Of a stretch of 64,000 bases of DNA, positions 55,650-64,000 are shown piece after piece. The position numbers and the translations under genes were made by a program. Under the pieces are notes generated by a model, which saw nothing but the letters and a program-made list of their open reading frames with translations, did no database searches and had not been told where the DNA came from. The DNA is taken from the NCBI RefSeq assembly GCF_029689925.1, contig NZ_CP121445.1:3146501-3210500 (forward strand), in the 5' to 3' direction. The DNA is from Anaerocolumna sp. AGMB13025 (GTDB lineage: Bacteria > Bacillota > Clostridia > Lachnospirales > Lachnospiraceae). Numbering within the stretch: position 1 is the first letter of the stretch; every line of letters starts with the position of its first letter.

Positions 55650-56398
55650 TAGAAATAAAAAATATCCATAAGGCATATGGTAAAAACAAAGTCTTAAGGG
55701 GAGTGGATATAAAAGTGGAAAAAGGAGATGTTGTGGTAATACTCGGCTCAAGCGGTTCCGGAAAAACAACATTATTAAGATGTATTAATTTTCTTGAAAA
55801 AGCAGATGAAGGGGAGATCAGAATAAATGATAGGCAAGTGAAATTTAAGAATGCCAGTAAAAAAGAAATACTTGACATCAGAAAGAAAACAGCCTTTGTG
55901 TTCCAGAATTATAATTTATTTAATAATAAAACCGCACTGGAGAATGTAACAGAAGGGCTTATAGTTGCCAGGAAGATTCCCAAAAGGGAAGCAGAAGAGA
56001 GAGCGAAGGATACTCTTGACAAGGTTGGACTGTCACAAAAGTATGATTCCTATCCCAGCCAGTTATCCGGCGGACAGCAGCAGCGGGTTGGAATAGCCAG
56101 AGCACTTGTGTTAAATCCGGAAGTGATTTTATTTGATGAACCCACTTCGGCCTTGGATCCAGAATTGATTGGAGAAGCTTTGGCAGTTATTAAAAAAGTT
56201 GCAAAAGAAGGTATTACCATGATTGTTGTTACTCATGAAATGTCTTTTGCTTCGGATGTTGCAAATCATGTAATATTTATGGATGAGGGAGTAATCGTAG
56301 AGGAAGGAACTCCGAATGAGATTTTTACACATCCGAAAGAGGAACGGACGATACAATTTTTAAAGAGAATTCTGCCGGAAGCAGTATATTATATTTAA
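55646..56398 (+). CDS. Amino-acid-type ABC transporter ATP-binding protein
   Basis: The 250-residue ATPase has Walker [10 protein letters not shown], signature LSGGQQQRV, Walker B VILFDEP and the switch region VTHEMSFA, typical of GlnQ-type importers. It completes the transporter begun at 53200. AGGAGG lies 8 bases before the ATG, inside the end of the permease gene. Confidence 0.92.
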   Translation: MIEIKNIHKAYGKNKVLRGVDIKVEKGDVVVILGSSGSGKTTLLRCINFLEKADEGEIRINDRQVKFKNASKKEILDIRKKTAFVFQNYNLFNNKTALENVTEGLIVARKIPKREAEERAKDTLDKVGLSQKYDSYPSQLSGGQQQRVGIARALVLNPEVILFDEPTSALDPELIGEALAVIKKVAKEGITMIVVTHEMSFASDVANHVIFMDEGVIVEEGTPNEIFTHPKEERTIQFLKRILPEAVYYI

Positions 56399-56473
56399 TG
56401 TACTACATATTTTTAGGAACGAAACAGATCATAAAATAATATTAATTATTAATTGAAAAGGGAGGATAGCGTA

Positions 56474-57247
56474 ATGACGAATATAACAAAACCAGTGAAA
56501 AAAGCATATGAAATAATTTTGCCGATGATTCTACCTGTGTTATTCATTATAGTATGGTTTGCATGGATTGCCATAATAAACCCCAATACTAACCTGCCAT
56601 CTCCTATTGATATTATAAACAGGGCGTTTTCTATGAGTATCCATGGGCAATTGGCAGAATACACATGGATTACTTTAAAACGTGCTTTAATCGCACTTAT
56701 AGCCGGAGGAGGATTCGGATTCTTGTTAGGCATAATAAACGGCATATTCCGATCGGCAGATATCAGTTTGAATACAACAATACAAATTCTTAGGAATATT
56801 CCGGTTCTGGCTTTTATAGCCCTTGTGCTTGTACTATTTGGCATAGGTGAAAACGTTAAAATTATCCTGATTGCTTGTGATGTATTTTTCTCAGTTTATA
56901 TAAGCATTTATGGTGGTATTAAATCTATCGATGCCGGACTGATTGAAATGGGGAAAGCTTATGGTCTAAATAAGGTTACTCAATTTAAAGAAATCATTTT
57001 TCCGGCTGTTTTTTCTTATTTTAGTATCGGTTTAAGGCTCTCGCTTAGAACGATGTGGCTGGTCTTAATTGCAGTAGAGCTAATTGAACCCGAAGACGGA
57101 ATTGGTTATATGGCCATGAATGCAGTAAAATCAGCACAAATGGAGGAGTTAGTTTTAAGTGTTATTATGTATGCATTATTAAGTAAACTTTCTGATAGCA
57201 TGGCAAGGGCATTTGAAAGAAACGTATTAAGCTGGCAGGAAGCTTAA
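56474..57247 (+). CDS. ABC transporter permease, SsuC/TauC type
   Basis: The 257-residue membrane protein has about six helices and the loop GKAYGLNKVTQFKEIIFPAV, of the family that imports sulfonates, taurine, nitrate or pyrimidine precursors. GGGAGG lies 8 bases before ATG 56474; an earlier ATG seven codons back is on the wrong side of it. Its ATPase follows at 57359, but no binding protein of this family is in the cluster. Confidence 0.87.
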   Translation: MTNITKPVKKAYEIILPMILPVLFIIVWFAWIAIINPNTNLPSPIDIINRAFSMSIHGQLAEYTWITLKRALIALIAGGGFGFLLGIINGIFRSADISLNTTIQILRNIPVLAFIALVLVLFGIGENVKIILIACDVFFSVYISIYGGIKSIDAGLIEMGKAYGLNKVTQFKEIIFPAVFSYFSIGLRLSLRTMWLVLIAVELIEPEDGIGYMAMNAVKSAQMEELVLSVIMYALLSKLSDSMARAFERNVLSWQEA

Positions 57248-57358
57248 GAATTTTAGGAAATCCTATTCAATGATACGTTGCCTTATTTTTGAGTAGAGGG
57301 AAGATAACCGAAGTGTTAGTTCTTCGCTCAAATATATAGCAGCAAAGAGGTGACTTTA

Positions 57359-58111
57359 ATGTACGAAAATAAAAATGGTTTTCAGATTGATATAAGTGGT
57401 CTCAATAAAAATAACGGTAGCCGAAATGTATTTAATAATCTAAATATTACAATTAAGGCAGGTGACTTTGTAGCGATAGCAGGTCGCAGCGGTTCTGGCA
57501 AAAGTACATTATTACGTATGATATCGGGTCTTGACAATTTTGATTCCGGCAGTCTGAAGGTGGAGGGGAATGAAGTATCTGGTGTTGATAAAAATATACG
57601 GATTCTATTTCAGGAAGCGAAACTGATTCCCTGGAGAAATATAATTAAAAATGTGATTTTAGCAACAACCGATAAGAGTGAAGCAACGGCAGCGCAGATT
57701 CTGGAGAAGGTCGGGCTTATTAATAAAAAATATGCATGGCCAAAAGTTCTGACGGAAGGAGAGAAACAAAGAGTCTCCTTAGCCAGGGCACTTGCCGGAA
57801 AACCAAAGGTTCTTCTGCTAGATGAACCGTTAGGTACGCTGGATGCACTAACGAAACTGGATATACAGAGTTTAATCGAAAAGCTTTGGCTGGAACTGGG
57901 CTTCACAGCAGTTCTTGTCACCCGTGATGTAAGTGAGGCAGTCAGACTGGCAAACCGGGTGATAATATTAGACAATAATAATATAACTATAGATTTACAG
58001 ATAACCTTGCCCCGACCCAGAATAAAAGATAATGATGCTGATTTTTTTGAACAGTATAAACTTATGGAAAAAGAGAAGGAGCAGGTCGTACCATCTAACT
58101 TGAAAATATGA
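57359..58111 (+). CDS. ABC transporter ATP-binding protein, SsuB/TauB type
   Basis: The 250-residue ATPase has Walker A GRSGSGKST, Walker B LLLDEPLGTLDALTK and VTRDVSEA with Arg in place of the usual switch His. The signature is LTEGEKQRV rather than LSGGQ. These are mild departures that occur in this family. ATG 57359 lies 9 bases after AAAGAGG. With 56474 it forms a second importer next to the intact D/K pair, 20 bases before D. Confidence 0.88.
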   Translation: MYENKNGFQIDISGLNKNNGSRNVFNNLNITIKAGDFVAIAGRSGSGKSTLLRMISGLDNFDSGSLKVEGNEVSGVDKNIRILFQEAKLIPWRNIIKNVILATTDKSEATAAQILEKVGLINKKYAWPKVLTEGEKQRVSLARALAGKPKVLLLDEPLGTLDALTKLDIQSLIEKLWLELGFTAVLVTRDVSEAVRLANRVIILDNNNITIDLQITLPRPRIKDNDADFFEQYKLMEKEKEQVVPSNLKI

Positions 58112-58131
58112 TATAGGAGGTAATTATTAGT

Positions 58132-59580
58132 ATGAGTAATACCTATTCCGGTATACGTGAAAGCCGTCCCAATACTTTTAATGATTGCGGCGGTAACAGC
58201 CGTGAATTATCATCAGAATTTGGAAAACGTTGTTTAAAGTTAGCGGACCGAAGCTTCAGTCAGGGACTTCAGTGCCAGCAGATTAACAGTATGTCCGCAT
58301 TGATGTCACTGGAGGATTCCGTTTTTATAGCCCACTCACCACAAGGCTGCGTGGGGTGTACCACAATGGCAAGTGATATGTACCGTGTCGGTCAGGCACA
58401 CAGAGGTGCTAAACTCATTAAAAGCCCCAGGATTATTGTGTCCAATCTTGATCAGCGGGATATTATTTTAGGTGGTGAAAGTAAGTTAAAAGAAGCCATC
58501 GGGTATGCGTCAGAACGTTATAATCCCAAAGTGGTTTTCGTATTTACTTCCTGCGCTTCAGGAATTATAGGAGATGATATTGATGCCATCGTACGGGATA
58601 TGCAGTCTAAAACGGAAGCCTTAATTATACCAATCCACTGTGATGGTTTTAAATCTAAAATATGCGCCTCCGGTTTTGATTCTGCGTTTTTATCTATATC
58701 CAAATATATATTAAATGGAAAAAAGTCAGAAAAACAGAAAGGTCTTATCAATCTTTTTGCACCAACTTCTATCAGTTATAAAGATCAGCTGGAAATGGAA
58801 CGAATGCTTAGTCTCCTTGGATTAACGGTAAATTACATACCTTTTTACAGCACTCTTGAAAAAATCAGAACCATACCGGCTGCACAGGCCTCGACCTCAA
58901 TTTGCAAGGTATTTGCAGATGAGTTTATGAAGGAACTGGAGGAAGATTATGATATTCCCTATTCTCATACGGTAATGCCCATAGGTGTAAGAAATACGGA
59001 TAAATGGTATAAAAGTGTTGCGGCCCTCTTTGGAAAAGAAGCAGAAGCGGAGGCATACATAGAAAAAGAACATGCCAGAATATTACCTGAGATAGAAAAA
59101 ATTAAAACGCGTCTTCAGGGAAAACGGGTTTTCATCTGTGGAGGTACCGGACGTTCCTTTGCAGCGGCAGCCTTAATTGATGATTTTGGTATGAAACTTG
59201 TAGGTTTGGAAACGCCTACTTATGACGATGATGCACAGCTTGATATTGATTATCTGAATGAAATTCATGGTGACTATGTGATAGATATTGCAAATATGCA
59301 GCCTTTTGAACAAGTAAATATTGTTAACCGACTAAAACCCGATGTGTTTATCGGTGTTGCCAGCTGGTCCGCAAGACTAGGGATTCCGACCACACATGTT
59401 TTGGATATGAAACGTCCAACGATGGGCTATGATGGTATTTTATATCTTGGTAATAAAATTGCCGATCAAATTGAAAACCCCGGCTTTAATAAAAAGCTTG
59501 CTGCATATGCCCGTTTACCATATAAAAAAACCTGGTATGACTCGGATCCATTTAAATTCATAAAACCCTTAGGAGAGTGA
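58132..59580 (+). CDS. Nitrogenase-like component 1, D (alpha) subunit, intact
   Basis: The 482-residue protein aligns with NifD across its length. The three P-cluster cysteines are present: Cys48 (GLQCQQINS), Cys73 (HSPQGCVGC) and Cys141 (TSCASGIIGDD). Cofactor ligands are also kept: Cys258 in STSICKVFADEF lies exactly 18 residues before IP, as Cys275 of NifD does, and His422 in TTHVLDMKRPTMGYDG matches His442. Near the active site, DGFKSKICASGFDS replaces the NifD run with Gln191 and His195, so N2 reduction is unlikely. AGGAGG precedes the ATG. It should form a tetramer with the K subunit that follows and receive electrons from the NifH-like protein. Confidence 0.88.
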   Translation: MSNTYSGIRESRPNTFNDCGGNSRELSSEFGKRCLKLADRSFSQGLQCQQINSMSALMSLEDSVFIAHSPQGCVGCTTMASDMYRVGQAHRGAKLIKSPRIIVSNLDQRDIILGGESKLKEAIGYASERYNPKVVFVFTSCASGIIGDDIDAIVRDMQSKTEALIIPIHCDGFKSKICASGFDSAFLSISKYILNGKKSEKQKGLINLFAPTSISYKDQLEMERMLSLLGLTVNYIPFYSTLEKIRTIPAAQASTSICKVFADEFMKELEEDYDIPYSHTVMPIGVRNTDKWYKSVAALFGKEAEAEAYIEKEHARILPEIEKIKTRLQGKRVFICGGTGRSFAAAALIDDFGMKLVGLETPTYDDDAQLDIDYLNEIHGDYVIDIANMQPFEQVNIVNRLKPDVFIGVASWSARLGIPTTHVLDMKRPTMGYDGILYLGNKIADQIENPGFNKKLAAYARLPYKKTWYDSDPFKFIKPLGE

Positions 59581-59584
59581 TAGT

Positions 59585-60871
59585 ATGTCCGTTGTAACAG
59601 AAAATCCACGCGGTAATTGCGTACTTGGCGGTATTAATGCCGTGTTAAGTGCTGTAGATAAAGTATGTCCCATTTTTCATTCTGGTCCTGGCTGCTGTAT
59701 GCAGACTTCGGCCGGTGAACCTGGGCAGGCCGGAGGCCGTACCCCTCACTTTTTATCCAGTGTATCTCTGCCTTCGTCAAATATGCTAGAGAGAGAAGTT
59801 GTATTTGGCGGGATTAATAAACTTCGTTCCACAATTGAAGGTGCCATTGAAATTATTGATGCGGATGCTTATTTTATCCTGACCGGATGTACGGCTGGAA
59901 TTATTGGAGATGATATAAAGAGTGTAGCAAATGAATTTATTGCAAAGGGAAATAGTGTTTATCCCATTGAAACTCCCGGCTTTGCCGGAGACAGTTACTT
60001 AGGTTATGAAGCAGCCTTTAAAACCTTTCTGGATTATATAGTGGAAGAGAATCTTACGAAACAGGATAACCTGGTTAATTTATTTGGGATTATGCCTTAT
60101 CATGATCCATTCTGGGCAGGGAATTTTGAAGAACTAACTAGAATACTGAAAAAACTGGGGCTAAAGGTAAATACCTTCTTTACGGAACATCAGGGAATAG
60201 AAACCATAAAAACTTCTTCAAAAGCCGCTCTTAACATTATTGTTAATCCATGGCTGTTAAAAAGTACAGCAAAAGAGTATAAAGAACGTTTTGGAATACC
60301 TGTCCTTAGAATTCCCGGTCTGCCAATTGGTGCAACGGATACGACAAAATTTGTACGCCAGGTTGCCAAAGCACTTAAACTGGATGAAGAAATAGTACAA
60401 AAGGTCATAGAAGAAGAGGAAACTTATATATATAATTATTTAGAAACGGCCATAGGTGCTCTTAGCTGGAAGCGGTTTGCAGTGGTAGGTGATGCAAACA
60501 CCGCGGTGGCAGTAACGAGATTTCTTGCCAATGATTTCAGTTTTACTCCTGTTATAACAATCATAACCGATCCGGTGTTTCGGGATGAGGATAAAACCCG
60601 AATCATAAATCAAATTTCGGATTTAGAATATGCTAAACCGCCGGAAATACGATTCGAAACAGATCAATATAAAATAACCAAAGCCTTAGAAGCGCATAGT
60701 GAAATAACCTTATTAATTGGCAGCACCAATGAAAGAGAATTTGCCATGTCCAGGGATATCCAGTGCAGTGTGATCTCATTTCCCATCACTGACCGGTTAA
60801 TCTTTAACCGGACTTATGCAGGTTACAGAGGAAGCCTGACCTTTATTGAAGATTTATATGATAATCTATAG
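59585..60871 (+). CDS. Nitrogenase-like component 1, K (beta) subunit, intact
   Basis: The 428-residue protein is the partner of the D subunit and starts 4 bases after its stop. It has the three P-cluster-type cysteines Cys12 (GNCVLGG), Cys37 (HSGPGC) and Cys102 (LTGCTAGIIGDD). It is shorter than NifK (over 500 residues) and lacks its N-terminal extension, as in nitrogenase-like enzymes. With D it gives the complete six-cysteine set for a P-cluster. The GAGAGTG just before supplies the ribosome site. Confidence 0.88.
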   Translation: MSVVTENPRGNCVLGGINAVLSAVDKVCPIFHSGPGCCMQTSAGEPGQAGGRTPHFLSSVSLPSSNMLEREVVFGGINKLRSTIEGAIEIIDADAYFILTGCTAGIIGDDIKSVANEFIAKGNSVYPIETPGFAGDSYLGYEAAFKTFLDYIVEENLTKQDNLVNLFGIMPYHDPFWAGNFEELTRILKKLGLKVNTFFTEHQGIETIKTSSKAALNIIVNPWLLKSTAKEYKERFGIPVLRIPGLPIGATDTTKFVRQVAKALKLDEEIVQKVIEEEETYIYNYLETAIGALSWKRFAVVGDANTAVAVTRFLANDFSFTPVITIITDPVFRDEDKTRIINQISDLEYAKPPEIRFETDQYKITKALEAHSEITLLIGSTNEREFAMSRDIQCSVISFPITDRLIFNRTYAGYRGSLTFIEDLYDNL

Positions 60872-60949
60872 AATTTATTCGATGATAAAAATCGCTCAAA
60901 ATACAGTTACTGAATTTTGGAACGTCACATATCCCTCCTTGCTATTTTA

Positions 60950-60978
60950 TTGACAAATAATAAATTAATCCTTATAAT
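60950..60978 (+). promoter_or_regulatory. Consensus sigma-A promoter of alaS
   Basis: TTGACA (60950-60955) and TATAAT (60973-60978) are perfect and separated by 17 bases. A short hairpin ATTCCC (60991-60996) with GGGAAT (61008-61013) lies at the start of the transcript. No T-box element (AGGGTGGAACCGCG) is present. Confidence 0.85.
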
Positions 60979-61052
60979 AAAATACTAGCGATTCCCTAAT
61001 CAGAACCGGGAATTAACGTAAAATGATAAATTGTGCGCAGGAGGCAAATAGA

Positions 61053-63692
61053 GTGAAGGCATATGGAGTAAATGAACTAAGAAAAATGTTCTTAGATTTC
61101 TTTGAAAGTAAGGACCATCTTAAAATGAACAGTTTTTCTCTTGTTCCCCAAAATGACAAGAGTTTATTATTAATTAATTCAGGTATGGCACCATTAAAAC
61201 CATATTTTACAGGACAGGAAATTCCACCACGTAATAGAATAACCACCTGTCAGAAATGTATCCGTACCGGTGATATAGAAAACGTAGGAAAAACAGCAAG
61301 ACACGGCACTTTCTTTGAGATGCTTGGTAACTTCTCCTTTGGAGATTACTTTAAGACAGAAGCAATCCACTGGTCCTGGGAGTTCTTAACAGAAGTGGTT
61401 GGACTGGATGCCAATCGTTTATACCCCTCTGTTTACCTTGACGATGATGAAGCCTTTGACATTTGGAATAAAGAAATCGGCATTCCTGCACAGAATATCT
61501 TCCGTTTTGGTAAAGCAGACAATTTCTGGGAACATGGCGCTGGTCCCTGCGGTCCTTGTTCAGAAATCTATTATGACAGAGGAGAAAAATACGGCTGCGG
61601 CAAACCGGATTGCACGGTTGGCTGTGACTGTGACCGTTATATCGAAGTATGGAATAATGTATTTACTCAGTTTGAAGGCGACGGAAACGGCAATTATACA
61701 GAACTAAGCCATAAGAACATAGATACCGGTATGGGACTTGAAAGACTTGCAACTGTTGTTCAGGATGTAGATTCCATCTTTGATGTGGATACCATTAAAG
61801 CACTTCGTGATAAAGTTTGTGAAGTAGCAGGGGTCATCTATAAAAACGATGCGAAAATAGATGTATCCATCCGTTTAATTACCGATCATATCCGTTCTGT
61901 AACCTTTATGATTTCAGATGGTATCATTCCGTCCAATGAAGGCAGAGGCTATGTTCTGCGCAGATTGTTAAGACGTGCGGCAAGACATGGTAGATTACTT
62001 GGTGTAAAAGACCGTTTCTTAGCGACTTTAAGTACTACGGTTATAAAAGAATCCAAGGATGGTTATCCGGAACTGGAAGACAAGAAAGATTATATATTAA
62101 AATTATTAACGATTGAAGAAGATAACTTTAATAAAACCATTGACCAGGGTCTTAGTATTTTAGCTGAATTAGAAGAAGCACTGGTTAAGGAAAACAGCAA
62201 GACGTTATCCGGTGAGGATGCCTTTAAGTTATATGATACCTATGGTTTCCCCTTAGATCTTACTAAGGAAATTCTGGAGGAAAAAGGTTTTTCTATCGAT
62301 GAAGATGGTTTCCAGAAAGCGATGAAAGTTCAAAGGGAAACTGCCAGAAGTGCCCGTGCTGTTACGAATTATATGGGTGCTGATGAAACCGTTTATCAGC
62401 AGTTAGATCCAAGTCTTACGTCTGCCTTTGTAGGTTATGAAAAGACCAGCAATGTCTCTAAAATAATTGCTTTAACCACAGAGTCCGAATTAGTAAAGGA
62501 GTTAATTGCAGGTCAAAGCGGTACGATTTTCGTAGAAGAAACCAGCTTTTATGCTACTAGCGGCGGGCAGGCTGCGGATACCGGCCTTATTACAACGGCA
62601 GATGCAGAATTTGAAGTGGAAGATACCATTAAATTACAGGGTGGCAAGATTGGTCATGTTGGAAAAGTAACCAAAGGTATGTTTAAAGTATCAGAAAACG
62701 CAACCCTTACCATAGATGTCGATAAGAGACTGGCAACCGGTAAAAACCACAGTGCGACTCATTTACTGCAAAAAGCACTCCGTCTGGTATTAGGTTCCCA
62801 TGTAGAACAGGCAGGTTCCTTAGTAACCAGTGATAGACTCCGTTTTGACTTTACTCATTTTTCAGCTTTGTCCAAAGAAGAAATCAGCCAGGTAGAAGCT
62901 ATTGTTAACGCAGAAATAGCAAAATCCCTTCCGGTAAATACGGATGTGATGACCATCGAAGAAGCTAAGAAAACCGGAGCGATGGCTTTATTTGGTGAGA
63001 AATACGGGGATAAGGTAAGAGTCGTTTCCATGGGAGAATTCAGCAGAGAACTTTGCGGGGGTACCCATGTAAGTAATACCGGAACCATTCTGGTATTTAA
63101 AATTGTTTCTGAAACAGGTGTTGCTGCCGGTGTAAGAAGAATTGAAGCCCTAACGGCTGCAGGAGTATTTTCATATTATAATGAAATTGAAAAAGAATTA
63201 AACCTTGCTGCGAAAACAGCTAAAACGGAACCGGTCAATTTATCAAAACGTATCGAGACACTGCAAGAAGAAATAAAAGCCTTACAATCAGAGAATGAGA
63301 AGCTTAAGAATAAATTAGCAAAAGATGCTTTAGGCGATGTTATGAATCAGGTGACAGAAGTTAAGGGAGTTAAGCTATTAGCTGCCAAAGTACCTGGTGT
63401 TGATATGAACGGACTGCGTAACTTAGGAGATCAGTTAAAGGATAAATTAGGTGATGGTGTTATTATCCTTGCTTCCACAGCAGAAGATAAGGTGAATTTA
63501 ATTGCCATGGCTACCGATAATGCAATGGCGAAAGGTGCCCATGCCGGTAATCTGATTAAAGAACTAGCCGTTTTAGTAGGCGGTGGCGGCGGCGGACGGC
63601 CCAATATGGCTCAGGCCGGCGGAAAGAATCCGGAGGGAATCGATTCTGTTGTTGAACGTGCGCCAAAAGCCCTGGAGGGTCAGATTAAATAG
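61053..63692 (+). CDS. alaS: Alanyl-tRNA synthetase
   Basis: AlaRS charges tRNA-Ala (EC 6.1.1.7). The 879-residue protein has the class II catalytic core (YGVNELRKMFLDFF, GMAPLKPYF, RHGTFFEMLGNFSFGDYF), the editing domain with zinc-type motifs HSATH and CGGTH, a coiled coil, and a C-terminal domain with GGGGGGRPNMAQAGG. The start is GTG 61053: AGGAGG lies 8 bases upstream, and homologues begin at this point. An ATG ten codons earlier has no ribosome site. Confidence 0.95.
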   Translation: MKAYGVNELRKMFLDFFESKDHLKMNSFSLVPQNDKSLLLINSGMAPLKPYFTGQEIPPRNRITTCQKCIRTGDIENVGKTARHGTFFEMLGNFSFGDYFKTEAIHWSWEFLTEVVGLDANRLYPSVYLDDDEAFDIWNKEIGIPAQNIFRFGKADNFWEHGAGPCGPCSEIYYDRGEKYGCGKPDCTVGCDCDRYIEVWNNVFTQFEGDGNGNYTELSHKNIDTGMGLERLATVVQDVDSIFDVDTIKALRDKVCEVAGVIYKNDAKIDVSIRLITDHIRSVTFMISDGIIPSNEGRGYVLRRLLRRAARHGRLLGVKDRFLATLSTTVIKESKDGYPELEDKKDYILKLLTIEEDNFNKTIDQGLSILAELEEALVKENSKTLSGEDAFKLYDTYGFPLDLTKEILEEKGFSIDEDGFQKAMKVQRETARSARAVTNYMGADETVYQQLDPSLTSAFVGYEKTSNVSKIIALTTESELVKELIAGQSGTIFVEETSFYATSGGQAADTGLITTADAEFEVEDTIKLQGGKIGHVGKVTKGMFKVSENATLTIDVDKRLATGKNHSATHLLQKALRLVLGSHVEQAGSLVTSDRLRFDFTHFSALSKEEISQVEAIVNAEIAKSLPVNTDVMTIEEAKKTGAMALFGEKYGDKVRVVSMGEFSRELCGGTHVSNTGTILVFKIVSETGVAAGVRRIEALTAAGVFSYYNEIEKELNLAAKTAKTEPVNLSKRIETLQEEIKALQSENEKLKNKLAKDALGDVMNQVTEVKGVKLLAAKVPGVDMNGLRNLGDQLKDKLGDGVIILASTAEDKVNLIAMATDNAMAKGAHAGNLIKELAVLVGGGGGGRPNMAQAGGKNPEGIDSVVERAPKALEGQIK

Positions 63693-64000
63693 ATAAGATA
63701 GTTAGCAGATACCATGCAAATGATATGAATTTTTATATTTGAATCCGCCTGTGGAATTACAGAATCTGGAAACTTGTATCATGTGTATGGTATGCCATAA
63801 GGATAATTCCGAAACTGTGTTTTCCAAAATTATGGAAGAAAATGTATCCTTTTCCTATGCAGCTGAATATAGTATCATATATTTGTTAATTAAGGTTGTT
63901 CACTTTGACGAATAGTCAATAGTTATAGTCCGTTTCGTACTGAATTATTAATAAAAAAATATTTTCATGCATAAAAAATGGTTGACGAATAAGAAATTTA
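63693..64000. other. Region after alaS
   Basis: About 300 bases with no supported gene. An open stretch of about 57 codons (near 63745-63915, with CIMCMVCHKDNSETV) ends at a TAG but has no ribosome site. TGACGAATA occurs twice (63904-63912 and 63983-63991), perhaps as part of the control region of the next gene outside the window. Confidence 0.35.

Noticed and set aside
48998..60871. Conventional N2-fixing nitrogenase
   Set aside because: nifE, nifN and nifV are absent, the K subunit is short, and the region of NifD Gln191/His195 is not conserved.
60980..61052. T-box leader before alaS
   Set aside because: The leader is only about 70 bases and lacks the AGGGTGGAACCGCG element.

Overview
The window reads as chromosomal DNA of a low-GC, Gram-positive anaerobe of the Lachnospiraceae type (Bacillota, Clostridia), close in style to the plant-fibre degraders around Lachnoclostridium and Anaerocolumna. 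The signs are AT-rich intergenic DNA, strong AGGAGG ribosome binding sites, PolC-type DNA polymerase, a cobalamin-riboswitch cobalt transporter, arabinan and chitin degradation genes, and a clostridial radical-SAM peptide locus. This placement is inferred from gene content, not from a search.

Layout. 1-3.4 kb: the end of an unidentified gene, a MerR-type regulator with two DNA-binding domains, a two-gene ABC exporter and a C_GCAxxG_C_C-family protein. 3.6-12.2 kb: a cyclic beta-1,2-glucan synthase-like machine divided over two adjacent genes. 12.3-16.1 kb: a consensus promoter, a long unexplained leader, a cobalamin riboswitch with terminator, and cbiM-cbiN-cbiQ-cbiO for cobalt uptake. 16.1-22.8 kb: an acetyltransferase remnant and an arabinose/arabinan block (AraC regulators, araA, araD, GH51 arabinofuranosidase). 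22.9-26.2 kb (minus strand): a ribosomal-peptide locus with a radical SAM/SPASM maturase, a companion protein, an acyl-carrier-like protein and a 41-residue precursor.

26.6-40.6 kb: envelope and housekeeping genes in a conserved order: polysaccharide deacetylase, bactofilin, pyrH, frr, uppS, cdsA, dxr, rseP, ispG, polC. 40.6-48.7 kb: gene-poor DNA with two large foldback elements, a T-rich tandem repeat, tRNA-Glu(CTC), a secreted transglutaminase-like protein, a GH18 chitinase behind a possible c-di-GMP riboswitch, and a PilZ protein.

48.7-60.9 kb: the most unusual part, a nitrogenase-like gene cluster. It has one intact NifH-like reductase, NifB and a NifX-like protein, two ABC importers, and two D/K pairs. 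The first pair is broken: D has lost most of its middle and K has an in-frame amber stop. The second pair is intact and keeps all six P-cluster-type cysteines and the Cys/His positions that hold the active-site cofactor in nitrogenase, but residues tied to N2 reduction are replaced and nifEN and nifV are absent. The transporters suggest a reductase acting on an imported small, perhaps sulfur-containing, compound, as in methylthio-alkane reductase; the substrate is not proven. 61.0-63.7 kb: alaS behind its own consensus promoter.
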